A stretch of 64,000 nucleotides of DNA from VRUE01 sp963715455 (GTDB taxonomy: Bacteria > Actinomycetota > Thermoleophilia > Solirubrobacterales > 70-9), in assembly GCA_963715455.1 (NCBI GenBank), contig OY970245.1, positions 930,001-994,000 of the forward strand, written 5' to 3'. The translations under genes and the position numbers were made by a program. Below are positions 5,702 to 14,580 of the stretch, one piece after another. Under the pieces are notes generated by a model. That model was not told where the DNA came from. It worked only from the letters and a program-made list of their open reading frames with translations, and searched no databases. Positions within the stretch are counted from its first letter, which is position 1, and the number at the start of each line of letters is the position of its first letter.

Positions 5702-8700
5702 ATGTTCCCCCGCGCCGCCTTCGTCATCGCCGCGGCGGCGGTGTTCGGAGTGGCGCTGGTTGCCGGTATAGCCGCCTCCGGGGACGGTGACGTCGAGGCC
5801 GGCGAGGTTGCCGGCCGCGCGGTGGTGTCTGCGCCTTCTTTGACGGCGGATCGCCCACGGGAAGCCGCGCTGCAGGCGCTGGCGGCGGAGCGGCTCGATC
5901 CGTCGATCGCCACCGAGATGGCGATGCTCGGCGTTGCCGTCGACGGCAGCGGTGTCGAAAGGGTCGTGCCGACCGGGTCTGCGCGCGTGACCGCCGCCAT
6001 CCGGACCGAGCGATTCCTCGTCACCGCGGGCTCGGACCGGAGCCTGCGCGTGTGGCGGGCCGCCGACGGGGCGCTGGTCGGCGGCGTGCGGACCGGCCGG
6101 CCGCTCGTCGCGCTTGCCAGCGGCGAATCGATCTCCCTGCTGGCCGGCGCGGACCGCACAGGGAGGCCGATGCTGATTGACCTCACGGACCCGCGCCGCC
6201 CGCGGCTTTGGCCGCTCGCCCGCGCGCTCTCAGCCCGTGAAGCGCTGCTGACGCTTACTTTCTCGGATGAGGCCACCGAGGTGATCGCGGTCGGCGCGCA
6301 CGGCGAGGTGGGCCGGGTCGACACGACGACCGGTCGTCTCCTCTCGCGCGAATCGGTGCTTGACATGGACGGATCGGCGCCCTGGGGACAGGGATCCTCT
6401 GCCAGCTTCGCGGCGGGGCGATTCGCGCCGGAAGCCGAAGCCGAGGAAGGACTGGTTCTCGCTACCGGCGCCGGTGGGGTGGTCCTCGCCGATCTCGCCA
6501 CCCGGCGCCTCAGGACGATCCTCGGCGCGGGCCTCGTGCCGGGCCGGGTCACGAGCGTCGACTATCGCTCCTACGGAACCCCCGAACTGGCCGTGGGCGC
6601 CGTCGGCGGCATGCTGGTGCGCGAAGCAGCCTCGGCGGATCCGATAGTCGAGCGCGGACCGCCGGTGATCGGGGTCGCCTTCGACTTCGACGAAGGCTTC
6701 TGGTTCGCGGGTGGCGAGGGCGTGAAGCGGCGCACCGCCTACGATTCACAGCAAGTTGCGCCGGCGGGTCCCTCCGTGTTGCGGCTCGAAAGCGGCACCC
6801 ATGGGCCGGTCGCCGTATATCCGCACGGCGCCGTGGGCCTCGTCGGCCCGGAGGACGGCCTGTCCCTGCCGGAGACCGAAGTGACACCCGCCGCCAACTT
6901 CGATCCGCGAGGGCGTCTCCTCGTCGCCCAAGGCTACGACGCCAACCACATCGAAAAGCTCGCCCTGTTGCGACCCGGGCGGCACCTGAATTCCGACGGC
7001 GAAGTGCTCGCCAACCCCGCCGCCCGGCACTTCCGTCCCGCGCCCGGATGGTGGCCCGACGCCGAAGACGACCAAGCCCTCTATGTCAACGACGTCGCCG
7101 CCGACGGGGGGCTGGTCGTCGCCGGAGGCCAAGATCCGACCGGTGAGGCCGCGGTGCTCGTATGGGACGCCGCCAGCGGGCGGCCGTTGCGCCACCTCGT
7201 GCTGGGGACCGGCGGCGTCGAGGTCGGCACGCCGAGCATCGTCTCCGACGTGCTGCTGCTGCCCGACAGGCATCTGCTAGCCGCCTACTCGATCGTGCAG
7301 GAGCTCGTCGCCATCTGGTCGACTGAGACGTGGGAGCTCGAGGCGACCGTTCCCACCGGGCCGGTCGGCGATCTCTCGCTCAGCCCGGATGAGTCCACGC
7401 TCGTCGTCGCGCCGATCTCCACCGAGGAAGCCGTGAACGAAGCGGAAGGCGTCTTCGTCCCCGGGGAAGGACCCGGTCGGCTGCTCTTCATCGACGTGGA
7501 GGACGGGAGCGTCGCGGACGAAGCGGAGCTGCCGGTCTCGGCGCACCGGCTGGCGTGGTCTCCGGACGGCGCCCAGATCGCGGTCCTCGACGGCAAGGGC
7601 CGGCTTGGCTTCCGCTCATCCGACGGACGCGACGAGGCTCGCCCGCCGGTGCGGCTCGAAGAGCTGGGAGTCGCTGTCGCCTGGCGTCCGGACGGGAAGG
7701 CAGTCGCCGTCGCCCTCAGGGGCGGTGGCATCGTCATGGTCGATCCCGAGAGCGGGGCGGTGTCGCCGCAGCTTCCCTTCGAGTTCTACACGTGGAGCCC
7801 CTCGCTCAGCTGGAGCCCCGATGGCGTTCTGCTCGCGGCGACGACCGCTGCGCTCGCAGAAGAAGAAGCCTTCGATCCCGGGCCGGCAGCGATCTGGGCC
7901 CTCGGAGCGGCACGACTGGAGCAGCGCATGTGCCGGCTCGCGGGTGGGCCGGCTGGCATCGGGCAGTGGCGCCGGCTCGCCGACCCGGGCCTGCCGCACC
8001 GCCCGTTGTGCCGCGGCGCGGCCGAGCGCGACCCTGGGGATGCTGAGCTCGAGGAGGCCTCGAGTCTCGGTCCGCTTGCGCTCGCCTACGAGCGTGACGG
8101 CCGTCTCTTCGTCGCCGATACAGCCGGGCGCACGGCGCGGATCGGCCGGCTCGAGCAGTACGCCTACCCGCCACCGGGATTTGCCTGGTCGGCCGGGGCG
8201 CTCGCTTGGATCTCGCCCGGCGAGGTGCACCTGTTGCGCGAGGGCGCGGCGCGCCCCGAATCGTGGCCGTGCGTCTGCGCCGGCCTTGCCTGGGACGGCG
8301 GTGCGCTTCTCTCGCTCACCAGGACGGGGCGCGAGCTGATCCGCTTCCGGTCAGGCCAGCGGCGGCCCGGGATCGTCCAGCTTGCTCGCCCCCCGGGCTT
8401 CGCGCCGAGCCTGCTCGGCCTGCTCGGCGAGACCGCTGTGCTCAGCGGCTTCGGCGAAAAACCGACCAGGGCGACCCCTGGGGAGCTCTTCCTCGTTGGC
8501 CCCGAGGGGCGAGTTCGCCGCTTGCCACGGAGGCTGGAAGGCGCCGCCTACGGCCATGTGGTCACCACCGCTTCGGGCGACGCGGTCGCTTTCGTCGACG
8601 GCGTCTCGGCGGGTGTCTGCTACTCGACCTCGAGGGTCGGTGTGCTGCGGCGGCGTCCCGGCGGTGGGGTGGGGCTGAGCTTTCCGCCGATGCCCTTCGG

Positions 8701-9013
8701 CGACAAGCCGCAATGGGTCAGGTCCATCCAGGTCGCCGCCAACGGCTCGGTGGCCGCCGCCATCGCGCCCGTCGGTTGTAAGGGGTCCGTCGGGCCGGAG
8801 ACGGCACCGGACGCGGTCCGTTACGAGCTGCGCGGCGGGCGCTGGCGCCCTACGGGAGAACGCGGCTGGGACATCCAGCAGGCCGCCGGCGGGCTGGCGT
8901 TCCTGAGTGACGAGCGCGGCACCAGCGAACCGGACGCGCTGACGCTGGTGCTCGGGGAAGATGCGCCGATGCCGGTGTCCTCCGATGTCGACGGGATGGC
9001 GGGGCGGCCGTGA
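5702..9013 (+). CDS. large beta-propeller-like (WD40-type) membrane-anchored or secreted protein
   Basis: An 1103-residue protein. The N-terminus has one hydrophobic helix (AFVIAAAAVFGVALVAGIAA, residues 6-25), then many repeats with propeller features: VTAGSDRSLRVWRAADGALV near residue 110, LVWDAASGRPLRHL near 490, LSLSPDESTLVV near 560, WSPDGAQIAVLD near 620 and WSPDGVLLAATTA near 705. This suggests two or more beta-propellers outside the membrane. The stop overlaps the GTG of the next gene (GTGA), so both are co-translated. It is the first gene beyond the tRNA-Arg island. Such proteins are often linked to kinase or STAND systems, but none is adjacent here, so the role is unknown. Confidence 0.7.
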   Translation: MFPRAAFVIAAAAVFGVALVAGIAASGDGDVEAGEVAGRAVVSAPSLTADRPREAALQALAAERLDPSIATEMAMLGVAVDGSGVERVVPTGSARVTAAIRTERFLVTAGSDRSLRVWRAADGALVGGVRTGRPLVALASGESISLLAGADRTGRPMLIDLTDPRRPRLWPLARALSAREALLTLTFSDEATEVIAVGAHGEVGRVDTTTGRLLSRESVLDMDGSAPWGQGSSASFAAGRFAPEAEAEEGLVLATGAGGVVLADLATRRLRTILGAGLVPGRVTSVDYRSYGTPELAVGAVGGMLVREAASADPIVERGPPVIGVAFDFDEGFWFAGGEGVKRRTAYDSQQVAPAGPSVLRLESGTHGPVAVYPHGAVGLVGPEDGLSLPETEVTPAANFDPRGRLLVAQGYDANHIEKLALLRPGRHLNSDGEVLANPAARHFRPAPGWWPDAEDDQALYVNDVAADGGLVVAGGQDPTGEAAVLVWDAASGRPLRHLVLGTGGVEVGTPSIVSDVLLLPDRHLLAAYSIVQELVAIWSTETWELEATVPTGPVGDLSLSPDESTLVVAPISTEEAVNEAEGVFVPGEGPGRLLFIDVEDGSVADEAELPVSAHRLAWSPDGAQIAVLDGKGRLGFRSSDGRDEARPPVRLEELGVAVAWRPDGKAVAVALRGGGIVMVDPESGAVSPQLPFEFYTWSPSLSWSPDGVLLAATTAALAEEEAFDPGPAAIWALGAARLEQRMCRLAGGPAGIGQWRRLADPGLPHRPLCRGAAERDPGDAELEEASSLGPLALAYERDGRLFVADTAGRTARIGRLEQYAYPPPGFAWSAGALAWISPGEVHLLREGAARPESWPCVCAGLAWDGGALLSLTRTGRELIRFRSGQRRPGIVQLARPPGFAPSLLGLLGETAVLSGFGEKPTRATPGELFLVGPEGRVRRLPRRLEGAAYGHVVTTASGDAVAFVDGVSAGVCYSTSRVGVLRRRPGGGVGLSFPPMPFGDKPQWVRSIQVAANGSVAAAIAPVGCKGSVGPETAPDAVRYELRGGRWRPTGERGWDIQQAAGGLAFLSDERGTSEPDALTLVLGEDAPMPVSSDVDGMAGRP

Positions 9014-10185
9014 GGCGGCGTTGGCCGGGCAGGCCGTGGCGCCGGCAGCCGCGTGCCGGCAGCCGCGCACCTGCCACCCCGGGGGCCTCCCAGAGCCGTC
9101 GCCTGCCGATCTGGCTGGAGGCGGCCGGGGTGCTGGCCGGCATCGCCGTGGCGGGATACACGCTGGGCGGTCCGCTCGCGGGTCTGCTCGACGGATCCAA
9201 CACGGGTCGCCTCGAACTGGGGAAGGTCGTGGTGGTCAACCGCTCGACCGCGGTGCGCTCGGTCGGCGGCTCATTCGAGCAGACCGATGCCACGGTCCCA
9301 CAGGTGGACGTGACGGTGCGCAACCGCGGCTCGGCAACGGCCTGGATCGAGCAGGCGCGGATCACGGTTTTCGACGCCGCCAGGTTGCCGATCTGCCTCT
9401 ATACCGGTGGCGGCAGCGGGGATCAGGTGCCCCAGTCCCCGCCCTACCGCGTCACCCTGCCGGAGCTTCCCCTCACGGGTAGGCGCGTACTTCACCGTCC
9501 GCTTCACGAGGAAGTCCTCGCCGGAGAGGCCTACCGCGTACTGCTCGCCTTCCAGCAGTCGCACGATTGGCTCACGGATCAGCTCTTCGCGTTTCGGGTC
9601 GAGCTGATCGCCGAAGCGCCCCGCCGGATCCTCGACGTGGGCAGCTTCGTGCTCGCCGTGCCCGACCCCGTCAGCCGCTCCGGCCACGCCCTGCCGGAGG
9701 ACGCCGAGCTGCTGAGAGACCCGAACGCGACAACGAACCGCCTGGCCAGCACCTGGTGCTATCGCCGCAACCTGGCCGCGTTGCGGCGGGTCATCTCCCA
9801 TCCCGGCGGGCGGTCCGCTCAGGTAGCGGCTCTCGACCGCGTGCAGCTCGCTGCCAGCTGGCGCCGCTTTGCCGACGACAGGCCGCCGCGCGAGGCGGTC
9901 GAGCCGCTGCTGCACGCCGATGTCGACGAAGCTCCGGTGCTTGCCGCCTTCGCCGCTGCCGCCAGCGGCGACCGGGAGCTCGCCGCGAGGACGCGCGCCC
10001 GCGCCGCTGCGCTCCTCCTCGCCAGGGCGCGCGAGAACCTCGAAGGACGCTGGAGCGATCCCTACAGCGCGGTGCTCGAGGCTCGGCAGGCGCTCGCCCT
10101 GGACCCTTCTTCGTCGCCGGCCAAGCGCATGCTCTGGCGGGCGAAGGCGGCGCGGCAGGCTCAGGAAGAACGGTACGCCGAGTGA
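9010..10185 (+). CDS. single-pass membrane protein coupled to the beta-propeller gene
   Basis: A 391-residue protein starting GTG at 9010 inside the previous stop. A basic, R-rich cytosolic tail (about 33 residues) is followed by one membrane helix (LEAAGVLAGIAVAGYTLGGP). A beta-rich outer domain follows, with VPQVDVTVRNRGSATAWIEQ resembling an immunoglobulin/CARDB-like fold, and the end is helical and TPR-like (ARENLEGRWSDPYSAVLEAR, then ALDPSSSPAKRML). No family named. The tight coupling suggests a complex with the propeller protein. Confidence 0.65.
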   Translation: MRRRWPGRPWRRQPRAGSRAPATPGASQSRRLPIWLEAAGVLAGIAVAGYTLGGPLAGLLDGSNTGRLELGKVVVVNRSTAVRSVGGSFEQTDATVPQVDVTVRNRGSATAWIEQARITVFDAARLPICLYTGGGSGDQVPQSPPYRVTLPELPLTGRRVLHRPLHEEVLAGEAYRVLLAFQQSHDWLTDQLFAFRVELIAEAPRRILDVGSFVLAVPDPVSRSGHALPEDAELLRDPNATTNRLASTWCYRRNLAALRRVISHPGGRSAQVAALDRVQLAASWRRFADDRPPREAVEPLLHADVDEAPVLAAFAAAASGDRELAARTRARAAALLLARARENLEGRWSDPYSAVLEARQALALDPSSSPAKRMLWRAKAARQAQEERYAE

Positions 10186-10188
10186 CGG

Positions 10189-10521
10189 TCAGCCGGAGAG
10201 CGCCGCCTCCATCTCCGCCAGCTGGGCCTCGATGCCAGCCGAGATGCCGTCGCAGATCTGGTGCACTCCCGGGTCGGTGATCCGGTAGATCGAGCTGGTG
10301 CCGCGCTTGCGGCGCGAGACGAAGCCCTCCGCGTGGAGGGCGCCGAGGTGCTTGGAGACGTTCTGCTGTGAGCCCCCGACCAGCTCGGCGAGCTCCCCCA
10401 CCGAGGCCTCGTCCTGGCGGCGCAGGATGTCGAGGATCCGCAGCCGGGTCGGATCGGAGAGGGCGCGGAAACGGCGCGCGATCAGCTCGGCTGCCTCTGG
10501 GGTCAAGCGGCTCTGCCTCAT
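10189..10521 (-). CDS. ArsR-family transcriptional repressor
   Basis: A 110-residue winged helix. FRALSDPTRLRILDILRRQD and VGELAELVGGSQQNVSKHLG are the classic ArsR dimer-helix and recognition-helix motifs, followed by the wing RKRGTSSIYRITDP. The C-terminal helix IEAQLAEMEAAL is the dimer arm. No CxC metal site is visible, so the signal is probably not a soft metal. It is divergent from the MMPL exporter, with a nested dyad between them, so it is likely to repress that exporter and itself. Confidence 0.9.
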   Translation of the reverse strand: MRQSRLTPEAAELIARRFRALSDPTRLRILDILRRQDEASVGELAELVGGSQQNVSKHLGALHAEGFVSRRKRGTSSIYRITDPGVHQICDGISAGIEAQLAEMEAALSG

Positions 10522-10530
10522 CGTGTTATT

Positions 10531-10581
10531 CTACCATTCACAACTGATAAGTTGTTCAACTGTAGACTTGTGAAACGGTAG
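10531..10581. promoter_or_regulatory. nested dyad operator between arsR-like gene and MMPL exporter
   Basis: Three nested inverted repeats: CTACC/GGTAG (10531-10535/10577-10581), TTCACAA/TTGTGAA (10537-10543/10568-10574) and CAACT/AGTTG (10541-10545/10550-10554). They fill the 70-base divergent promoter. A ribosome site GAGGAGAGGA precedes the exporter ATG. Confidence 0.65.
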
Positions 10582-10591
10582 AGGAGAGGAA

Positions 10592-12709
10592 ATGGACACG
10601 GCACGGAAGCTGGGACCGATCGGGCGGCTGGGGCGCTACGCTGCGACCCACCGACGGGGAGTCTTCTTTGCCTGGGCGCTGATCGCGGTGGGCCTTGGGC
10701 TGCTGGCGCCCCGGGTCGAGACGGCGCTCTCCGGCGCCGGCTGGGAGGCCAGCGGCTCTGAGTCCGTGCGGGTCCGGGACCAGCTCAAGCGCGAGTTCGG
10801 CGGCGCCGGCGCCTACGCGCTCCAGGTCGCGGTCCACTCCTCCGGGGCCGGGACGAGCGCGCCGCGGTTCCGGCGCACCGTGGCCGGGGTGGAACGGGTG
10901 CTGTCTGCCGACCCCGCGGTCGGTGCCGTCGTCCCACCGCACCCCGGCGCATCGATCTCCGCCGATGGCCGGACCGCGGTCGTGGTCGGCACCGCCGCCC
11001 GCGGGCCGAACGAGATGGTCGCCGCCGCCGATCGCCTCAGGCCCGAGATCGCCGCCGCCGCGGGACCGGGAATCGAGGCGAGCCTGACCGGCGCCGCTGC
11101 CATGTGGGCGGACTTCAACGAAGCCAACCGCGAGGCGATGCTGAAGTCGGAGCTGATCTCCTGGCCGGTGACGCTGGCGATTCTCGTCCTCGCCTTCGGC
11201 TCGCTGGTGGCCGCGGGCCTGCCGCTGATGCTGACGATCACCGGCCTCGTCGCCTCCGCCGGCGTCCTCTACCTCGGCACCCTGGTCTCGCCGATCTCGA
11301 TCTGGGCGATGAACTTCGCGCTGATGTTCGCGCTGGCGCTGGGGATCGACTACGCGCTGTTCGTCGTCATGCGCTTCCGCGGCGCCCTCGCGGGCGGGCG
11401 CACCGCGGTCGAAGCGGTTGCCGAGACGATGGACAGTGCCGGCAAGGCGGTCCTCTTCTCCGCCCTCACCGTGCTCGTCTCGATCTCGGCGGTGCTGCTC
11501 GTGCCCAGCCCCGCCTTCCGCTCGGTCTCGCTGGGGATCATGGTCTCGGTCCTCTTCGTGCTGGCGGCGACGCTGACGCTGCTGCCGGCGGTGCTGGCCA
11601 AGCTCGGCCCCAGGGTCGACAGACTGTCCCTGCCCTGGGCTGGCAGCGGCGATCGCGGCTCGCCGCGGCTCGCTCGCTGGGGGGAGCTGCTCTGGCGTCG
11701 CCCGTTCCTGTTCGGCGGCGTCGCCCTGGTCCTCCTCGTCGGCCTTGCCCTTCCGGCCCTCAGCCTGAATACGGGGATGCCCTCGATAAAAGTCGTCCCC
11801 GTGGACGACTCCTCGCGAGTCGGCTACCGGCAGCTCAGCGCCGCCTTCGGCGCGGGCGCGCCGGCGACGCTGCAAGTCATCGCGCCGCGCTCCGCCCGCA
11901 AGGCGGTGATGGAGGGACTGGAAGACGACCCCGGCATCGCCTCCGTCGCTGCCCCCGTCGCCGGCGCGGGCGATGCGGTTCTGGTCGGCGCGGTACCGGC
12001 CAGCGCCGCCGCGAGCGCCGGCTTCGGCGACACGGTCGAGCGGCTGCGAGGCACCCTGCCCCCGGCCGCGCTGGTTGGCGGCGCGGCCGCCGAGAACCAC
12101 GACCTCGAGGCGGCGCTGGCGGCGAAGGCGCCGCTGGCGATCGGGCTCGTCGTCGGGCTCGGGTTCCTGCTGCTGCTGATCGCCTTCCAGGCGCCGCTGG
12201 TGGCGGCGATCGCGGTGCTCGCCAACCTGCTCTCGACCGCCGCCGCCTTCGGGGTCGCCAAGCTGATCTTCCAGGACGGTCACCTGAGCGGCCTGCTCGG
12301 CTTCGAATCGCAGGGCTTTCTCGACGCCTGGGGGCCGATCTTCTTCTTCGCGATGATCTTCGCGATCGCGATGGACTACACCGTCTTCCTGCTCTCCTCG
12401 GCGCGCGAGCAGTGGGAGCGGACGGGAGACGCGAAGCAGGCGATGGTCGGCGGGTTGGCCAGCTCGGGGCGCGTCGTCCTCGCCGCCGGCGCGGTGATGG
12501 TCGCGGTCTTCTTCACCTTCGCCCTCTCGGGACCGCTGCCACCGAAGGAGATGGGGGTGATCCTCGGCGTCGCCGTCCTCCTCGACACCTTCCCGGTCCG
12601 CCTGTTGTTGCTGCCGGTGTTCATGCGACTAGCGGGTCGGGCAGCCTGGTCGATGCCCTCCTGGCTCGACCGTACCCTGCCCGACGTCCGCTTCGGGCAC
12701 GGCGACTAG
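10592..12709 (+). CDS. MMPL-family RND transporter
   Basis: A 705-residue polytopic protein with the two-fold MmpL layout. After TM1 (residues about 25-45) comes a periplasmic domain, then TM helices with IWAMNFALMFALALGIDYAL and the FVVMRFRGAL loop. The second half repeats this: TM at about 380, a second outer domain, then IFFFAMIFAIAMDYTVFLLS. The GIDYALF and AMDYTVF motifs are the proton-relay Asp-Tyr pairs of the family. Substrates of relatives are lipids or drugs. Probably controlled by the divergent ArsR protein. Confidence 0.9.
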   Translation: MDTARKLGPIGRLGRYAATHRRGVFFAWALIAVGLGLLAPRVETALSGAGWEASGSESVRVRDQLKREFGGAGAYALQVAVHSSGAGTSAPRFRRTVAGVERVLSADPAVGAVVPPHPGASISADGRTAVVVGTAARGPNEMVAAADRLRPEIAAAAGPGIEASLTGAAAMWADFNEANREAMLKSELISWPVTLAILVLAFGSLVAAGLPLMLTITGLVASAGVLYLGTLVSPISIWAMNFALMFALALGIDYALFVVMRFRGALAGGRTAVEAVAETMDSAGKAVLFSALTVLVSISAVLLVPSPAFRSVSLGIMVSVLFVLAATLTLLPAVLAKLGPRVDRLSLPWAGSGDRGSPRLARWGELLWRRPFLFGGVALVLLVGLALPALSLNTGMPSIKVVPVDDSSRVGYRQLSAAFGAGAPATLQVIAPRSARKAVMEGLEDDPGIASVAAPVAGAGDAVLVGAVPASAAASAGFGDTVERLRGTLPPAALVGGAAAENHDLEAALAAKAPLAIGLVVGLGFLLLLIAFQAPLVAAIAVLANLLSTAAAFGVAKLIFQDGHLSGLLGFESQGFLDAWGPIFFFAMIFAIAMDYTVFLLSSAREQWERTGDAKQAMVGGLASSGRVVLAAGAVMVAVFFTFALSGPLPPKEMGVILGVAVLLDTFPVRLLLLPVFMRLAGRAAWSMPSWLDRTLPDVRFGHGD

Positions 12710-12759
12710 ATTTGATCGAGAGCGATGAGGGATCGGGATGGCGGCCTAGACTTCCGGGT

Positions 12760-13494
12760 ATGGAGACCCTTGATGCCGTGGCCAAGCGCGGGGAGGCGGA
12801 GAGGGTTGCGCATGAGCTGGTCGATGCGGGGCTAGGTATTGAGGCGATTCTGCTTTTCGGTTCAGTGGCCCGGGGCGATGCCGGCGCGGACAGTGACATC
12901 GATCTGATCGCTATCACTAGGGCACCGCTGCGGCGTCAGCAGCTGACGCCCTTTTATGGACAGGCTCCTGTATCGCTGGTGTGCCACACATGGGAGAGCC
13001 TGCGGAGGGGGCGTGAAGACGACTGGTCCTTCTTCGTGCACCTTCGGGAAGAGGGGGAGGTCCTCTATGAGTCTGCGCCAAGGGTCCGAAGAGAGCTAGA
13101 GGGGGTTCGCACCCCCCCAGCCGCTGAGCTCCGAGACTCCGTCCGCGCTGAGTTGAGCTGTCTGGAGGAATACGACGATCTCACTCGCTTCGGAGCCGGA
13201 TACCTGTTTCCCTTTGCGAGGACGTATCGCATTGCTCGCTTTACCTGCATGCTCGACAACACCGCTGCGGGTTACGTCGCCTTCAGGCGAGAGGACGCCT
13301 TTGAGCTCTTCGCGAAGCGCCACGCGGATGTTGCCGATGACGTTTCCGCGGTGTGGAAGCTTTGGCCGTTCCAGGCGCGTGTCCAGGGACGCCGGCTGAG
13401 GGGGTGCGTCTCCTCTGAGGATCCGCGGGAGCTGGCCGAGGCCGTCGGCTCGGCAAAGCGAGTGCTCGGCGCGACGCTTGGGGGAAACGCATGA
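12760..13494 (+). CDS. MNT-type nucleotidyltransferase with helical C-terminal domain
   Basis: A 244-residue protein. ILLFGSVARGDAGADSDIDL (about residues 29-48) is the GSxxRG...DxD active site of the polymerase-beta superfamily, so catalysis is likely intact. The C-terminal 130 residues are helical (FARTYRIARFTCMLDNTAAG) and look like a fused HEPN-like or substrate-binding domain. Family knowledge: MNT enzymes AMPylate partner toxins or make nucleotides. The stop overlaps the next ATG (ATGA). Together with the two following genes it forms a compact, translationally coupled cassette. Confidence 0.8.
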   Translation: METLDAVAKRGEAERVAHELVDAGLGIEAILLFGSVARGDAGADSDIDLIAITRAPLRRQQLTPFYGQAPVSLVCHTWESLRRGREDDWSFFVHLREEGEVLYESAPRVRRELEGVRTPPAAELRDSVRAELSCLEEYDDLTRFGAGYLFPFARTYRIARFTCMLDNTAAGYVAFRREDAFELFAKRHADVADDVSAVWKLWPFQARVQGRRLRGCVSSEDPRELAEAVGSAKRVLGATLGGNA

Positions 13495-13970
13495 TCATCC
13501 GTGTCGAGATTCTCGACAACGTTCGGAGGGAGGCGGCGGACCTCAAGTCCGATCGCCATCGAATCGATGATCCGCTTCGTACCAGCCCCAAGCTGATGGA
13601 GTTCATCGAGGAGACCTTCAACCAGGCCTTTCGCTCCCAGCTGGGAATGGGGATCTCGGGATTTACCCAAGCCGATAAGGAGGAGGTGGTACTGCTCAGT
13701 GACGAGTCCTCTCCGGACGGGGCCGTTGAAGACCTCCTCAGCCTCTACGTCGACGTTTGCAACATGTGGCCGGACGTCCTCAACCAGGCCTATGGGGGAA
13801 CCACCGCCGACTTCCTCGAGTTTCGAACCGAGTTGGTGCCGAGCATCCTCGACTCCTTGGCGCAGCTGGCCGAAGTGCGAGACGACAGAGATCTGCACCC
13901 GGCGGTGCTCGCGACCCGGAGGGACTATGGCGATGCAATCGCCGCCGCCCGCGAGGCGATCGGAACTTAG
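13491..13970 (+). CDS. helical hypothetical protein of the nucleotidyltransferase cassette
   Basis: A 159-residue acidic, mostly helical protein (LMEFIEETFNQAFRSQLGMG, VEDLLSLYVDVCNMW, YGDAIAAAREAIGT). No membrane segment, metal site or known motif is visible. It overlaps both neighbours (ATGA at 13491 and a 44-base overlap with the membrane gene), so it is made in step with them. Its role could be sensor, inhibitor or target of the nucleotidyltransferase; unknown. Confidence 0.65.
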   Translation: MIIRVEILDNVRREAADLKSDRHRIDDPLRTSPKLMEFIEETFNQAFRSQLGMGISGFTQADKEEVVLLSDESSPDGAVEDLLSLYVDVCNMWPDVLNQAYGGTTADFLEFRTELVPSILDSLAQLAEVRDDRDLHPAVLATRRDYGDAIAAAREAIGT

Positions 13971-14580
13971 GCCCGCGCAGCGGCAGCAACTTGTCGCCTT
14001 CATCGAACGGGACTACGCACTCACCCAGGAAGTGGCGTCGAGCGCCCACAGCGCCGTGGTCGCCAGTCGTTCCGTTGGCTTCACCCTCGTCGCGGCGCTG
14101 CTGGGCGTGGGATTGACCCAGAAGAGCTGGCCCCTGCTCTTGCTCGCGACCTTCAGCGCCTCCGCCATCTACGTGATTGACGCCTTCTACACCTGGCGCG
14201 CCAGCGAACGCGATTCCTACGCACGCGAGCTCGAGGGTGTCCTCGCGGCCCACTTCGATGTGGTCAGGAGAGCACCGCACAACCAGCGGGAGCTGGCGCG
14301 GCTCGATCGCCGGCTGGCTGCGGTTCGGATCGGAACAACCTCGCAGATCAGGACCTTCAAAGTACGGGACGTGTGGTTCATCCAGCCGGCTCCGCTCAAG
14401 TTCCTGTACCTGGTCCTGCTTGTGTTTGCGCTTGGCGCCTGCCTCTACTTCGCTTTCTTCGACAAAGACGAGGGAACCCACAGAGGGCCACCTCCGCCTC
14501 GCAGCGTCCTGATCGCCGACGTCAACTCGTCGTCGCCCCTGCTGACGCCGGCTCCTCGCTGGGCATGGATCGACGATTAG
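13927..14580 (+). CDS. SLATT-like membrane protein of the nucleotidyltransferase cassette
   Basis: A 217-residue protein. An N-terminal amphipathic helix is followed by a TM hairpin (VGFTLVAALLGVGLTQ and WPLLLLATFSASAIYVI), the motif IDAFYTWRASERDSYARELE just after it, a cytosolic helix pair, and a C-terminal TM (FLYLVLLVFALGACLYFAFF). The layout matches the TIR-partner membrane protein at 734-1174, including the D-x-[FY]-x2-[RW]-RA-x-[ER] segment. The start is ATG 13927 inside the preceding gene. Inference: a membrane effector controlled by the nucleotidyltransferase. Confidence 0.7.
   Translation: MAMQSPPPARRSELRPAQRQQLVAFIERDYALTQEVASSAHSAVVASRSVGFTLVAALLGVGLTQKSWPLLLLATFSASAIYVIDAFYTWRASERDSYARELEGVLAAHFDVVRRAPHNQRELARLDRRLAAVRIGTTSQIRTFKVRDVWFIQPAPLKFLYLVLLVFALGACLYFAFFDKDEGTHRGPPPPRSVLIADVNSSSPLLTPAPRWAWIDD

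Noticed and set aside
10556..12283. 575-residue minus-strand frame antisense to the MMPL gene
   Set aside because: Composition is R/D/G/Q shadow sequence typical of antisense high-GC frames, while the plus strand is a clear transporter.
11104..12759. Long plus-strand extension upstream of the nucleotidyltransferase
   Set aside because: The extension is an out-of-frame shadow of the MMPL gene; the real start is ATG 12760.
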